A stretch of DNA of 64,000 bases from Bacteroidota bacterium (GTDB taxonomy: Bacteria > Bacteroidota > Bacteroidia > Chitinophagales > Chitinophagaceae), in NCBI GenBank assembly GCA_030706605.1, contig JAUZOE010000003.1:175479-239478 (forward strand), read 5' to 3'. Under the pieces are notes generated by a model. The model was not told the origin of the DNA. It searched no databases and saw nothing but the letters and a program-made list of their open reading frames with translations. Position numbers and translations under genes: made by a program. The stretch's first letter is position 1. Every line of letters starts with the position of its first letter. Shown here one piece after another: positions 8,505-17,526 of this stretch.

Positions 8505-9647
8505 ATGGAATCAGGAAAAGAAGAAGTTTTAAAAAACAAAGAAACTGGTTTAGGAAATCAAAAGCCTGCTGCAGAACCCAAAAAACGGAGTAAAGTTTTC
8601 TTAATTATATTAATATTAATGCTGGTGTTAGGTGGTTGGTTTGGCATTTCGAAATATAATTATAGTCAACATCATGAAGAAACAGATGATGCACAGGTAG
8701 AGACTAATATCATTCCTGTGATACCGAGAGTATCAGGTTATGTGAAGGAAATAAGAGTGAGTGATAATCAGTTTGTGCATAAAGGCGATACTTTAATAGT
8801 GATTGATGATCGCGATTTGAAATTGAAACTTATGGAAGCTGAGGCTCAATTATCTACTGCGGAAAGCAATGTAGATGCAAGTATTGCCAATACAAAAGCC
8901 CAGCGTTCAGGTATCGCTTCTTCGCAAGCGGGCGTTTCTACTATTGATGCACAAATTGAGTCAGCAAAAATAAATTTGACCAGGGCAACCCAGGATTATG
9001 ATCGTTATGCCAATCTTATTAAAGATCATTCTATTACGCTTCAACAATTTGAGCAGGCCCAGGCAGCTAAAGAATTGGCTGAGAAACAAATATTGATTTT
9101 AGAGAAACAAAAAAAGCAGGCAAGCTCACAAACAAGTGTAGTTTCTTCTCAATCTACGGCTACGGCTCAAACTATAGAAGTAGCCCAGTCAATAGTGAAA
9201 CAAAGAAAGGTTGATATCGAAAATGCAAAACTGGATCTTTCTTATGCGGTGATAACTGCGCCTGAAGATGGAAAAGTTTCTAAAGTAAATGTAGAAGAAG
9301 GTCAGCTTTTGCAGGCAGGGCAGTCTATTTTTAATATTGTACTTACTTCCGATATATGGGTAGTGGCTAACTTCAAAGAAACTCAATATAGTGAAATGGT
9401 AATCGGTCTAAAGGTGATCGTACATGCCGATGCATTTCCAGGTCATGATTTTGAGGCGGTACTTTCTTCTTTCTCTCCTGCTACTGGTGCCAAATTTGCC
9501 TTGCTTCCTCCTGACAATGCTAGTGGAAATTTTGTAAAAGTGGTGCAACGTCTTCCGGTAAAAATTGAATTTACCAATCCTTCCGATTCTTTACTTAAAA
9601 GATTAAAACCGGGGATGAATGTAGATGTGGACGTACACCTTAATTAA
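8505..9647 (+). CDS. EmrA/HlyD-type membrane fusion protein
   Basis: The 380-aa adaptor has one N-terminal transmembrane helix (about residues 30-49) after a charged cytoplasmic tail. EETDDAQVETNIIPVIPRVSGYV is the EmrA hallmark; a split biotinyl-lipoyl domain (VHKGDTLIVIDDRD and VEEGQLLQAGQSIFNI) flanks a long coiled-coil hairpin, and a beta-barrel follows. It links the inner-membrane EmrB-type pump to the TolC channel across the periplasm. It sits 23 nt after the TolC gene and 26 nt before the transporter. Confidence 0.93.
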   Translation: MESGKEEVLKNKETGLGNQKPAAEPKKRSKVFLIILILMLVLGGWFGISKYNYSQHHEETDDAQVETNIIPVIPRVSGYVKEIRVSDNQFVHKGDTLIVIDDRDLKLKLMEAEAQLSTAESNVDASIANTKAQRSGIASSQAGVSTIDAQIESAKINLTRATQDYDRYANLIKDHSITLQQFEQAQAAKELAEKQILILEKQKKQASSQTSVVSSQSTATAQTIEVAQSIVKQRKVDIENAKLDLSYAVITAPEDGKVSKVNVEEGQLLQAGQSIFNIVLTSDIWVVANFKETQYSEMVIGLKVIVHADAFPGHDFEAVLSSFSPATGAKFALLPPDNASGNFVKVVQRLPVKIEFTNPSDSLLKRLKPGMNVDVDVHLN

Positions 9648-9673
9648 TTTTTTTTAATAGCAGAATATTATAA

Positions 9674-11254
9674 ATGCAACAAGACAATTCTTTGGTGGAG
9701 TATGGTGCCAGAAGGGCAATTGTTACTATTACGGCAATATTATGTGCGTTACTTGAAATTGTTGATACTACTATTGTAAATGTAGCATTGAATGACATGA
9801 AGGGTAATCTTGGCGCTACGCTTACCGAAATAGGCTGGGTTATTACAGCTTATGCAATCGGTAATGTGATAATAGTACCAATGACAAGCTGGCTTTCACA
9901 ACAATTTGGACGACGGAACTACTTTGCGGCTTCTGTCATGATCTTTACAATATTTTCATTTTTATGTGGCAATGCAACAGGGATTTGGGAATTGGTAGCT
10001 TTTCGCTTTTTACAGGGGATAGGTGGAGGAGCTTTATTGGTTACTTCACAAACCATTATTACCGAAAGCTATCCTATTGAAAAAAGAGGAATGGCACAGG
10101 CTTTTTATGGACTTGGAGTGATCATCGGTCCCACATTAGGGCCTCCGTTAGGTGGATATATTGTGGATCATTTTAGCTGGCCTTATATTTTTTATATAAA
10201 CATTCCGATCGGAATTGCGGCTACCTTATTGACATTGCAATTTATAAAAAGTCCTAAATTTTCTGAGAAAACGTTAACGAAACATATTGACTTTTTAGGG
10301 ATTGCACTGCTCGCCATTGCTATTGGATCTCTCCAGTATGTTTTAGAAAAAGGACATGATGATGACTGGTTCAATAATAATGCTATTATTCTATTATCAA
10401 TAGCTGCCGTACTAGGTATTTTCTTTTTTATATGGCGCGAATTATCATATAAGAATCCAATAGTAGAATTGCGTGTACTCAAAAATGGGAATTTAAGAGT
10501 GGGTACTATCCTTTCATTTTTATTAGGTTTTGGTCTTTATGGTTCTACATTTATTATTCCGTTATATACACAATCTATTTTAGGATGGACTGCATTTGAT
10601 GCAGGGATGTTATTCATTCCTTCGGGTATAGCAACAGCTTTTATGATGCCGGTGATTGGCAAACTTCTTCAGCGGGGGGTAAAGCAACAATACCTTGTGG
10701 CAGGCGGGCTTATTATATTCTTTATTTATAGTTTTTGGGCTTCCAGTATTCTCACCGATGATACTCCTGAAAAGGCTTTTTGGTGGCTATTGATTCTAAG
10801 GGGCTTTGGGTTAAGCTTGTTATTTATTCCTATTACTACATTAGCTCTTTCTACTTTACATGGACAGCAAATAGGCCAGGGGGCTGCTTTTACAGGAATG
10901 ATGCGTCAACTTGGTGGTTCCTTTGGTGTAGCCGTAATTACCACTTTTCTGGCGCGGCAGAATATGGTACACCGGGTAGATTTGGTGAGTAAACTGGATG
11001 TAAGCAATCCAATGGTGCAGCAAAGAGTTTCATTTATGCAAAGAGCATTCCAGGGAAAAGGAATGGCTCCGGATGTTGCGTTAAAAAGCGCATATAAGGC
11101 ATTGGATTTTACGGTTAGTAAACAGGCAGCGGTATTATCTTATATGGATGCATTCTTGTATCTCGGGCTGTTATTTTTAATATGTGTGCCCTTTATGCTT
11201 TTGGTAAAAGGCAACCGGAAAAAGAAAATAGATTTATCAGAAGCGATGCATTAA
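9674..11254 (+). CDS. EmrB/QacA-type MFS drug exporter (DHA2, 14 TM)
   Basis: This 526-aa inner-membrane proton/drug antiporter has the DHA2 motif LEIVDTTIVNVAL in TM1, FGRR in the loop between TM2 and TM3, and RFLQGIGGGALL and GLGVIIGPTLGPPLGG (the antiporter motif C) further along. About fourteen hydrophobic segments are visible. With the preceding TolC and EmrA proteins it completes a tripartite pump. Substrates cannot be inferred from sequence. A basic tail (KGNRKKK) ends the protein. Confidence 0.93.
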   Translation: MQQDNSLVEYGARRAIVTITAILCALLEIVDTTIVNVALNDMKGNLGATLTEIGWVITAYAIGNVIIVPMTSWLSQQFGRRNYFAASVMIFTIFSFLCGNATGIWELVAFRFLQGIGGGALLVTSQTIITESYPIEKRGMAQAFYGLGVIIGPTLGPPLGGYIVDHFSWPYIFYINIPIGIAATLLTLQFIKSPKFSEKTLTKHIDFLGIALLAIAIGSLQYVLEKGHDDDWFNNNAIILLSIAAVLGIFFFIWRELSYKNPIVELRVLKNGNLRVGTILSFLLGFGLYGSTFIIPLYTQSILGWTAFDAGMLFIPSGIATAFMMPVIGKLLQRGVKQQYLVAGGLIIFFIYSFWASSILTDDTPEKAFWWLLILRGFGLSLLFIPITTLALSTLHGQQIGQGAAFTGMMRQLGGSFGVAVITTFLARQNMVHRVDLVSKLDVSNPMVQQRVSFMQRAFQGKGMAPDVALKSAYKALDFTVSKQAAVLSYMDAFLYLGLLFLICVPFMLLVKGNRKKKIDLSEAMH

Positions 11255-11363
11255 AAAATGAAAAGATGGAGTTTTTAATACTATTTCCATAATTATTCTC
11301 AAATACTTCACAAGAAGATAATAAAAGTTACAACAATCCAACAATGCAATAACTTCGTATTAT

Positions 11364-11371
11364 TATATTTG
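11364..11371 (+). promoter_or_regulatory. Possible -7 box upstream of tatC
   Basis: TATATTTG matches the TAnnTTTG consensus and lies 27 nt before the TTG start of tatC. I see no good -33 element, so this is a weak call. Confidence 0.35.
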
Positions 11372-11397
11372 CACAATTCTAAATTGAAAACATACCA

Positions 11398-12279
11398 TTG
11401 AGTAATAATTCATCTGAAAGGAAAGCATTTTTTAAGCAAATAAGAGGGAAGTCGACAGAAGGCGCTGAAATGAGTTTTATAGATCACCTTGAAGTTTTAC
11501 GGTGGCATATTTTTCGTGTGGCGATAGTGCTTGTAGTAATAGCATTTGTTGCTTTTTTCTACGTTGACTGGATATTTGACAATATCATTTTTGCACCTGC
11601 AAGTAAAGACTTTATTACCTATACCGGATTATGTAATCTAAGTCATAAATTACATTTAGGTGATGCATTATGCATGCCGCCGGTGGATATACAACTTTTG
11701 GGAAGCACTGTCAGCGGTCCGTTTATGTCGGCAATTAATATTGCTTTTATGTCGGCTATCATTGTTGCTTTTCCTTATTTAATATGGGAACTGTGGCGTT
11801 TTGTAAAGCCTGCTTTGTCTGCTAAAGAAATCAGCTATGCAAGAGGAAGCATAGGATGGATTTCATTATGTTTTTTTAGTGGTGCAGCTTTTGGGTATTA
11901 TCTTTTAGCTCCGTTTACTTTTAATTTTCTGGCTAATTTTCACTTGGGCAAAGTGGGAGTTTACAAATACCTTCCTACTCTTGATGATTATATTGATACG
12001 CTGACATCTCTTATTTTGGGATGTGGCATTGCGTTCGAGCTCCCGGTATTTGCTTATGTGCTTTCTAAGTTAGGATTAGTAACACCTAAATTCTTAAAAA
12101 CTTATCGTAAGTACGCTTATGTTATTATATTGGTTGTTGCCGCTGTAATTACTCCTTCACCCGACTGGACCAGTCAAACCATTGTTGCGGTTCCGCTTAT
12201 TCTTTTATATGAAATAAGTATTTTTATTAGTAAAAGAGTTTATAAGCAAAAGAAAAAGGAAGAAGCTCAATGGGATTGA
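11398..12279 (+). CDS. tatC: Sec-independent protein translocase TatC
   Basis: TatC is the receptor of the twin-arginine translocase for folded proteins. The 293-aa product has six transmembrane segments. SFIDHLEVLRWHIFR matches the conserved TatC start with its essential Glu, FPYLIWELWRFVKPAL is the conserved loop, and FELPVFAYVLSKLGLV and ITPSPDWTSQ are typical near the end. The start is TTG 11398; an in-frame ATG at 11470 (residue 25) would begin right at the conserved motif and is less likely. TatA and TatB are not nearby. Confidence 0.93.
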   Translation: MSNNSSERKAFFKQIRGKSTEGAEMSFIDHLEVLRWHIFRVAIVLVVIAFVAFFYVDWIFDNIIFAPASKDFITYTGLCNLSHKLHLGDALCMPPVDIQLLGSTVSGPFMSAINIAFMSAIIVAFPYLIWELWRFVKPALSAKEISYARGSIGWISLCFFSGAAFGYYLLAPFTFNFLANFHLGKVGVYKYLPTLDDYIDTLTSLILGCGIAFELPVFAYVLSKLGLVTPKFLKTYRKYAYVIILVVAAVITPSPDWTSQTIVAVPLILLYEISIFISKRVYKQKKKEEAQWD

Positions 12280-12387
12280 TAGATTTTAAACAAAAGAGAT
12301 CAAATAAAAGTTAAATCCCTGTTCCCATTTGTTAAATAATTTTGCGGGGGGTGTTGTTTGAAATAAATTGCAGCAATCCCCTGCAAA

Positions 12388-12963
12388 ATGAAAACCCGTA
12401 CCCTCATATTATCCATTTTTTCATTTTTATTTTTTTCTTTTATTCCCGGGAATAATTATTGGCAACCATTACTAGCTAATCGTCATATTGATACAAACTC
12501 AGTAAGAAAGACTGAGTCGGCAAACCCTTATTACATAATTATCTCCAAAAAGAATTATGAATTAAAAGTGTATGATGACCAGGGTTGGTATGCCACTTAT
12601 CCCTGCGTATTTGGAAGTAATGATTTCCGTGATAAATATATGGCTGGCGATAAAAGGACGCCGGAAGGAAAATTTAAAATATTATTGAAAAGAAATAATA
12701 CAAAATGGAAATATGAACTATTACTGGATTATCCCAACCAGGAAAGCTATAAAAAATTTGATGAAAGAAAAGCGGAGGGGCTTATTCCCCGAAACGCTCA
12801 AATAGGTGGTGGCATTGCCATTCACGCTACACGCCCTCAGGAAGAATGGACCGTTGATTATTATCAAAACTGGACAGATGGCTGTGTGTCTTTAAAATAT
12901 ACTGAAGCTGCAGACCTCTATAGTTATATTCCCGTTGGTACCCCGGTTACAATTGAAAAATAA
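12388..12963 (+). CDS. L,D-transpeptidase (YkuD domain), exported
   Basis: The 191-aa protein has an N-terminal signal segment (residues 1-22) and a YkuD domain. YYIIISKKNYELKVYDDQG begins the domain, GDKRTPEGKF is its usual middle motif, and IHATRPQEEW followed by DGCVSL gives the catalytic His and Cys of the active site. The Cys forms a thioester with the donor stem peptide to make 3-3 crosslinks or attach proteins to peptidoglycan. A TAATTTTG box (12337-12344) lies 43 nt upstream. Confidence 0.88.
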   Translation: MKTRTLILSIFSFLFFSFIPGNNYWQPLLANRHIDTNSVRKTESANPYYIIISKKNYELKVYDDQGWYATYPCVFGSNDFRDKYMAGDKRTPEGKFKILLKRNNTKWKYELLLDYPNQESYKKFDERKAEGLIPRNAQIGGGIAIHATRPQEEWTVDYYQNWTDGCVSLKYTEAADLYSYIPVGTPVTIEK

Positions 12964-12984
12964 TTTTTTATCAGATTGATCAAT

Positions 12985-13007
12985 TATGAAACAGTTCATG
13001 TTTCATA
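12985..13007 (+). terminator. Possible weak terminator hairpin after the L,D-transpeptidase gene
   Basis: An 8-bp AT-rich stem, TATGAAAC (12985-12992) with its complement (13000-13007), and a 7-nt loop are followed by a T-rich run with interruptions. The stem is weak, so termination is uncertain. Confidence 0.35.
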
Positions 13008-13078
13008 TCTTTAATTGTTATTTTTCTTTTAAAAGAGAAACAATACCAATTAATATTTAGCATTTAAATTATCATATT

Positions 13079-13501
13079 TTGGAAAAGCAAATTTCTATTT
13101 CAATTAATCACCTTCAGCATGTAGGTATCCCGGTAAAGAATATTGTCGTTTCAGAGACTTTTTATAATCGGCTTGGCTTTGAAAATGTAATGCAATCAGC
13201 TTTTATATCTGAAGGAGAAACTGGTACTTGCATCATGATGAAAAACAAAAGTGTAATTATTGAATTGTACCAGATGCCGGACAACCAATTAGAAGAAGTA
13301 AAAAATCGTAAAAATGGGCATATTGATCATATTGCATTTGATGTCGATGATATTGATAATGCATTTACAGAACTGAAGAATGCCTCTTTTCATATAGTTG
13401 AAGAAAAACCAGTATTTCTTTCTTTTTGGGAAAATGGCTGTAAGTATTTCAACATCATTGGCCCCGATGGCGAGCGATTAGAGTTCAACCAAATTTTATA
13501 A
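13079..13501 (+). CDS. VOC-superfamily protein (glyoxalase/dioxygenase fold)
   Basis: This 140-aa protein uses a TTG start at 13079. It has the two beta-alpha-beta-beta-beta modules of the vicinal oxygen chelate fold: LQHVGIPVKN carries the first metal His, VIIELYQ the first Glu, GHIDHIAFDVDD the second His and GPDGERLEFNQ the second Glu. This metal-site pattern (H, E, H, E) matches glyoxalase-I-like enzymes, but VOC proteins range over many reactions and no substrate is implied by the neighbours. Confidence 0.8.
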   Translation: MEKQISISINHLQHVGIPVKNIVVSETFYNRLGFENVMQSAFISEGETGTCIMMKNKSVIIELYQMPDNQLEEVKNRKNGHIDHIAFDVDDIDNAFTELKNASFHIVEEKPVFLSFWENGCKYFNIIGPDGERLEFNQIL

Positions 13502-13870
13502 TAGCATTGTTTAATAAGGAGAAAACAGTTATAAATTAGATCGAAAATCTAATTATTTCCCTATTTGTTTTGATTCTTTATTTGTATAATATCCTATCCT
13601 ATAGGATTATAATTTAATTCTTTTCATGCATCTTTCATTATCATTATTTTAATTTTAAACGAGTAAAATTGACAATAAAGGACAAATACAAAAATTGTGT
13701 TAATGCCTTTGTCGACTCATGTCTTTATCATTACATTTGATATCATTTTCTTCAAACTACAACCTTAAAAAACGAAGTATCAGATTCTGGCGAACCTGCA
13801 GGTAATTCAAGGCCTATAGGTACTGCTATTATTTTGATTTTTTTTAATTACTCATTACAAATGATGTCTT
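13502..13870. other. Gene-free gap of 369 bp
   Basis: No convincing coding sequence is seen. It holds an 8-bp hairpin, AATTAGAT (13534-13541) with its complement (13547-13554), and a 12-bp palindrome ATCCTATAGGAT (13596-13607). The hairpin may end the VOC transcript; the palindrome has no assigned role. An ATG at 13861 just before the DUF4407 gene opens only a 19-codon frame that ends at 13920. Confidence 0.6.
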
Positions 13871-14896
13871 TTGAAAACAATACTATACCGTTTTTTAATT
13901 CTCTGTGCAGGTTCAGATGAAGATATTCTAAAGAAATGTTCCCGTTCCGAGCACATTAAGCATGCAGGTTTTGGGGCGCTGGTTCTAGTTCCGGCCACTC
14001 TCGGCTTATTTTCTATGACTTATGCTATTTCTACATTTGTAGAAAACCCTTTCTTGTATATCCTTGCCGGCCTTACCTGGGCAGCCATCGTTTTTATTTT
14101 CGACAGGTTTATTATATCTACTTTTCGTAAAAAAGATTCCATAGCAAAAGATATCCGTTCTCTTACCTTTTTATCCCGTATTGTTTTTTCGACTTTTGTA
14201 GGGATAGCGGTTGCGCATCCATTGGTATTACTCTATTTTCATGACAGTATCGGTGTAAATATGGATGAGACTGCGCATGCGAAAACAGATAGCATTGAAA
14301 ATGTTTTCCAGTTTGAAAAGCAAAATTTACAACTGAAAATTGATGCCATCGACAGAAATTTAGAAGGTATATCAGATACCATTCATACGCAGGAAAGAAT
14401 TCTGCACGACGAAATAAAAGGCGTGGTAAGAGGAGATGACAGAACAACCGGGAAAGCAGGTGAAGGCCCCACTTTTAAATATGACACTGCCTACCTGGGC
14501 AGATTATATTATGCTCTGGCACAAACAAAATTATCAAATGAGAGAAAGAAAGCTAACTATAGTAATGAGATTGTACAACTGGATTCTGTCAGAAAATCAA
14601 AAATAAATCGGCTTACTTTCAGTCGCGATTATTTGGAGAGAGAAAAAGCATTAAGCCGTCTCTCAGAATCCAACAGTATCATTAAAGTAACCACCTGGTT
14701 TTTAATTATCTTTTTCATTTTGGTAGATATATTGCCAGTAACCTGGAAAGGGCTGACTAATAAAGGACCTTATGATGAGTATTTAAACGAAATTGAATTC
14801 AGAATAAAAAATGAAGTGCAGGAGAAAATGATAGATTCCGAAACAAAATTAGCAATCCATAAACGTAACAGGGCGCAAGACTTACAAAATCCATAA
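13871..14896 (+). CDS. DUF4407 membrane protein
   Basis: This 341-aa protein of unknown function has an N-terminal AGSDEDILKKCSRSEHIKHA, then three transmembrane segments (about residues 33-53, 63-82 and 100-125), a long charged, coiled-coil-like periplasmic or cytoplasmic stretch, a fourth membrane segment (about 273-292) with VDILPVTWKGL, and a basic tail. This layout matches DUF4407, widespread in Bacteroidota. Start codon TTG 13871 is the only one before TM1; two ATGs at 13861 and 13864 are out of frame and overlap it. Confidence 0.8.
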   Translation: MKTILYRFLILCAGSDEDILKKCSRSEHIKHAGFGALVLVPATLGLFSMTYAISTFVENPFLYILAGLTWAAIVFIFDRFIISTFRKKDSIAKDIRSLTFLSRIVFSTFVGIAVAHPLVLLYFHDSIGVNMDETAHAKTDSIENVFQFEKQNLQLKIDAIDRNLEGISDTIHTQERILHDEIKGVVRGDDRTTGKAGEGPTFKYDTAYLGRLYYALAQTKLSNERKKANYSNEIVQLDSVRKSKINRLTFSRDYLEREKALSRLSESNSIIKVTTWFLIIFFILVDILPVTWKGLTNKGPYDEYLNEIEFRIKNEVQEKMIDSETKLAIHKRNRAQDLQNP

Positions 14897-15076
14897 TAAC
14901 AATAAAAATTGTGGAAAGGTAAATAGTAGGAAATAATCGTACCTGTGCGCCGGAGGTTTCACATTGCATTTTGGAGGGGAAAAAAGTCTATAAAGGTTGT
15001 ATGAAATTTACATCATTTTTATTAGACCTGTATCTCCGAATCGGGGGATTGCTTAAATTACATAAAAATTTATTTT

Positions 15077-15460
15077 ATGAACAAAGAAACAAATAGTCTC
15101 AACTGGTTTGAAATACCCGTTACAGATATGGAACGGGCCAAACATTTTTACCAGGTAGCTTTTGGCATCCATATGGATACCATGAACATGGGGGGAATAG
15201 AAATGGCTTTTTTTCCAATGGAAATGGGAAATGGTAAGGCTGGAGGTGCACTTGCAATGGGAGAGCCTTATAAACCTTCTACGGATGGAGCACTGATATA
15301 TCTTAATGCAAATCCAGACATGACCGATGTGCTTCAGCGGATAGAGTCGGAAGGAGGCCAAATATTGAGAACTAAAACTCTTATTAGGCCTGAGATTGGA
15401 TATATGGCACTTTTTATTGATTCTGAGGGCAACAGGGTGGCGCTACATTCGCAACAATAA
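15077..15460 (+). CDS. VOC-superfamily protein
   Basis: This 127-aa protein has the glyoxalase-like fold: WFEIPVTDMERAKHFYQVAFG opens the first module and ALFIDSEGNRVALHS closes the second. The first metal-binding His of glyoxalase I is replaced (WFEIPV in place of a His-containing strand), as in the subgroup related to PhnB and antibiotic-resistance VOC proteins, so it may not use the classical metal site. No function can be inferred. It is a separate paralogue from the VOC gene at 13079. Confidence 0.8.
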   Translation: MNKETNSLNWFEIPVTDMERAKHFYQVAFGIHMDTMNMGGIEMAFFPMEMGNGKAGGALAMGEPYKPSTDGALIYLNANPDMTDVLQRIESEGGQILRTKTLIRPEIGYMALFIDSEGNRVALHSQQ

Positions 15461-15557
15461 ATCAAACAAATACACCAACTCTGTCAAGGTGTGTGGAGTC
15501 TATCGTTTACTTTTTTATAAGAAAAAGAACAAACTTTTTTAATGCAAAGAACCCTTT

Positions 15558-15590
15558 GTCGCAAAAAATTTCTTTTTCGTCGCAGCATTT
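15558..15590 (+). promoter_or_regulatory. Two GTCGCA direct repeats with 21-bp spacing upstream of the histidine kinase gene
   Basis: GTCGCA occurs at 15558-15563 and again at 15579-15584, each preceded by a T-run and followed by an A/T-rich stretch. The 21-bp period is two helical turns, as for LytTR-type regulators that bind paired direct repeats. A closely related element lies before the outer-membrane gene at 17527. Inference: binding sites for the LytTR regulator encoded here. Confidence 0.5.
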
Positions 15591-15635
15591 CGGGTTTGGT
15601 TTTTTTTATAATAATCTAATGGCTAAATTGGTGCC

Positions 15636-16685
15636 ATGAAAAAGGAATGGTATGCAAGAAAATGGATAACGATACTTATTCATGCCCTGGCATGGATACT
15701 GTTGTTTTCCCTGCCTTATTTATTACGTCCGTCTTATAACCCTAATGAAGCAAAACCTCCGGAGCGTTTAGATAGTAATATTTTTTTCATAATAACGCTT
15801 GTCAGCGATGCCTTATTAATTATATTCTTTTATTTGAATGCCGGAATGTTAATACCCCGCTTCTTTTATAAGAAGAAGTATCCGTTGTATTTCTTATCAG
15901 TAATATTTTCATTTTCAGTTTATGTAGTGATCATTTATATTCTGAGGATAAACTATGCAAATTCTGATGGTAATTTCTCTTTTAATAAGCATCTTTTCTT
16001 CAGCACTTTTATTTTTTTATTCATTTTATCGGGCAGTATTGCATATAAGACAATCCGTGATAAGATTATCGCAGATCAGCTTGCCAATGAAAAAGAGCAT
16101 GAGTATCTTAAAACAGAATTAGCGCTGCTACGATCACAGGTAAGCCCGCATTTTATGTTTAATGTGCTTAACAATATGGTGGCTCTTGCCCGAAAGAAAT
16201 CAGATCTTTTGGAGCCTTCACTTATTAAGTTATCTTCACTAATGCGGTATATGCTTTATGAAACAGATGAAGAAAAAGTTTCGCTTGAAAGAGAGACGGA
16301 ATACCTGCAAAGTTATATTGCCTTACAGCAGCAACGATATGGTAAAAAAGTGGTCATTAATGTAAACATACATTCGATGGATAAAATGTATACTATAGAG
16401 CCGATGTTGTTGATACCCTTTGTAGAAAATGCTTTTAAGCATGGTACGGGTTTAATAGAAAATGCACATATTGATATTGATATGAAAGCTGAAAATAATA
16501 TCCTTTACTTTAGCGTATCCAATAAATATGATGCTGAATCCCATGAAATTAAGGACAAAGCAAGCGGTATTGGATTGGCGAATGTTCAAAGAAGGCTACA
16601 ACTTTTGTATCCTTCCAAACATGAGCTTTTTATAAAGAAAGATGACAATCTTTTTACGATTAAGCTAAATATTAATATTGCCTGA
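15636..16685 (+). CDS. LytS/YehU-type sensor histidine kinase
   Basis: The 349-aa inner-membrane kinase has about four N-terminal transmembrane helices (roughly residues 11-29, 47-67, 83-103 and 120-136), a short helical linker, and a His_kinase domain. The phosphoacceptor is the His of SQVSPHFMFNVLNNM. The ATPase part has the N box PFVENAFKHG and GIGLANVQRRL as the G box. It has no extracellular sensor domain of note. Its stop TGA overlaps the start of the LytTR regulator by one base, so the two are translationally linked. Confidence 0.93.
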   Translation: MKKEWYARKWITILIHALAWILLFSLPYLLRPSYNPNEAKPPERLDSNIFFIITLVSDALLIIFFYLNAGMLIPRFFYKKKYPLYFLSVIFSFSVYVVIIYILRINYANSDGNFSFNKHLFFSTFIFLFILSGSIAYKTIRDKIIADQLANEKEHEYLKTELALLRSQVSPHFMFNVLNNMVALARKKSDLLEPSLIKLSSLMRYMLYETDEEKVSLERETEYLQSYIALQQQRYGKKVVINVNIHSMDKMYTIEPMLLIPFVENAFKHGTGLIENAHIDIDMKAENNILYFSVSNKYDAESHEIKDKASGIGLANVQRRLQLLYPSKHELFIKKDDNLFTIKLNINIA

Positions 16686-17395
16686 TGATACGGTGCCTTG
16701 CCATAGATGATGAGCCTTTAGCATTGGAATTGCTGGTAGATAATATCAGTAAAGTTCCATTTCTTCAATTGGTAGCTGCCTGCGATAATGCCGTAGAAGC
16801 TATGAAAGTAATGCAAGATGAATCCATTGACCTCTTGTTCCTGGATATACAAATGCCTGGTCTTACGGGCTTACAATTCATCCAGTCTATGTCAGCACCA
16901 CCAATGATCATACTAATTACTGCATACGAAAAATATGCATTGGACGGATTTGACCTGGATGTGACCGATTACCTGGTAAAGCCGGTGTCTCTTAACCGTT
17001 TTATAAAAGCCTGTAATAAAGCCAAAGAGCTATTTGAATTAAAATCGCAACAAAAAAACATAGGCATTTCTGTTACTAATGGATATTTTTTTGTGAATGT
17101 TGATTATAGTTTGGTAAAAGTCACTATAAACGATATTATCTATATTGAAGGTTTGAAAGATTATATTAAGATACACCTTAAGAGTACACAAAGGCCACTG
17201 GTGACCAGAATGCCCATGAAAACAATTGAGGAACAATTACCCACATCAAATTTTATCCGCATTCATAAATCCTATATTGTCTCTATCGCTTTTATCACTG
17301 CTGTCCGTAAATCAAGTGTATTCATTGATACCCTGGAACTGCCGGTAAGTGAAAGCTATCGGGATTCTGTATCCACACTTACCGGTAAACTATAG
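16685..17395 (+). CDS. LytTR-family response regulator
   Basis: The 236-aa protein has a receiver domain (residues 1-120) with the acidic pair DDE at 8-10, phosphoacceptor D54 in LFLDIQMPG, a conserved Thr in LITAYEKYAL and K in YLVKPV, followed by a LytTR DNA-binding domain ending in FIRIHKSYIVSIAFI. It is the cognate partner of the LytS-type kinase just upstream. GTCGCA repeats upstream of the kinase and of the next gene are its likely targets (inference). Confidence 0.94.
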   Translation: MIRCLAIDDEPLALELLVDNISKVPFLQLVAACDNAVEAMKVMQDESIDLLFLDIQMPGLTGLQFIQSMSAPPMIILITAYEKYALDGFDLDVTDYLVKPVSLNRFIKACNKAKELFELKSQQKNIGISVTNGYFFVNVDYSLVKVTINDIIYIEGLKDYIKIHLKSTQRPLVTRMPMKTIEEQLPTSNFIRIHKSYIVSIAFITAVRKSSVFIDTLELPVSESYRDSVSTLTGKL

Positions 17396-17427
17396 CGCCG
17401 GCATTCACATTTTTTTAACGGTTTTTA

Positions 17428-17456
17428 GTCACTAATTCCCTTTCGTCGCAACATTT
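17428..17456 (+). promoter_or_regulatory. GTCGCA element upstream of the TonB-type barrel gene
   Basis: TTTCGTCGCAACATTTT (from 17441) closely matches TTTCGTCGCAGCATTTC upstream of the kinase gene. A diverged copy, GTCACT (17428-17433), sits 17 bp upstream. The pair lies just upstream of the promoter, where an activator would bind. Confidence 0.5.
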
Positions 17457-17471
17457 TCCCCGCTTATCTCA

Positions 17472-17507
17472 TTTGTCAAAAAAGATCAATATCCGAAGAT
17501 AACTTTG
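17472..17507 (+). promoter_or_regulatory. Predicted promoter of the TonB-type barrel gene
   Basis: TTTG (17472-17475) is 24 nt upstream of TAACTTTG (17500-17507), a good -7 box; the ATG is at 17527. The GTCGCA element ends about 20 bp upstream of the -33 box. Confidence 0.5.
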
Positions 17508-17526
17508 CGTTCAAAATAAGAAAATC

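Noticed and set aside
13596..13607. 12-bp palindrome ATCCTATAGGAT as an operator
   Set aside because: It is AT-rich and short, with no promoter box or regulator nearby, so chance is a sufficient explanation.
13079..15460. The two VOC proteins and DUF4407 gene as one antibiotic-resistance island
   Set aside because: Gaps of 369 and 180 bp separate them, the VOC proteins belong to different subgroups, and there is no mobile element or composition break.
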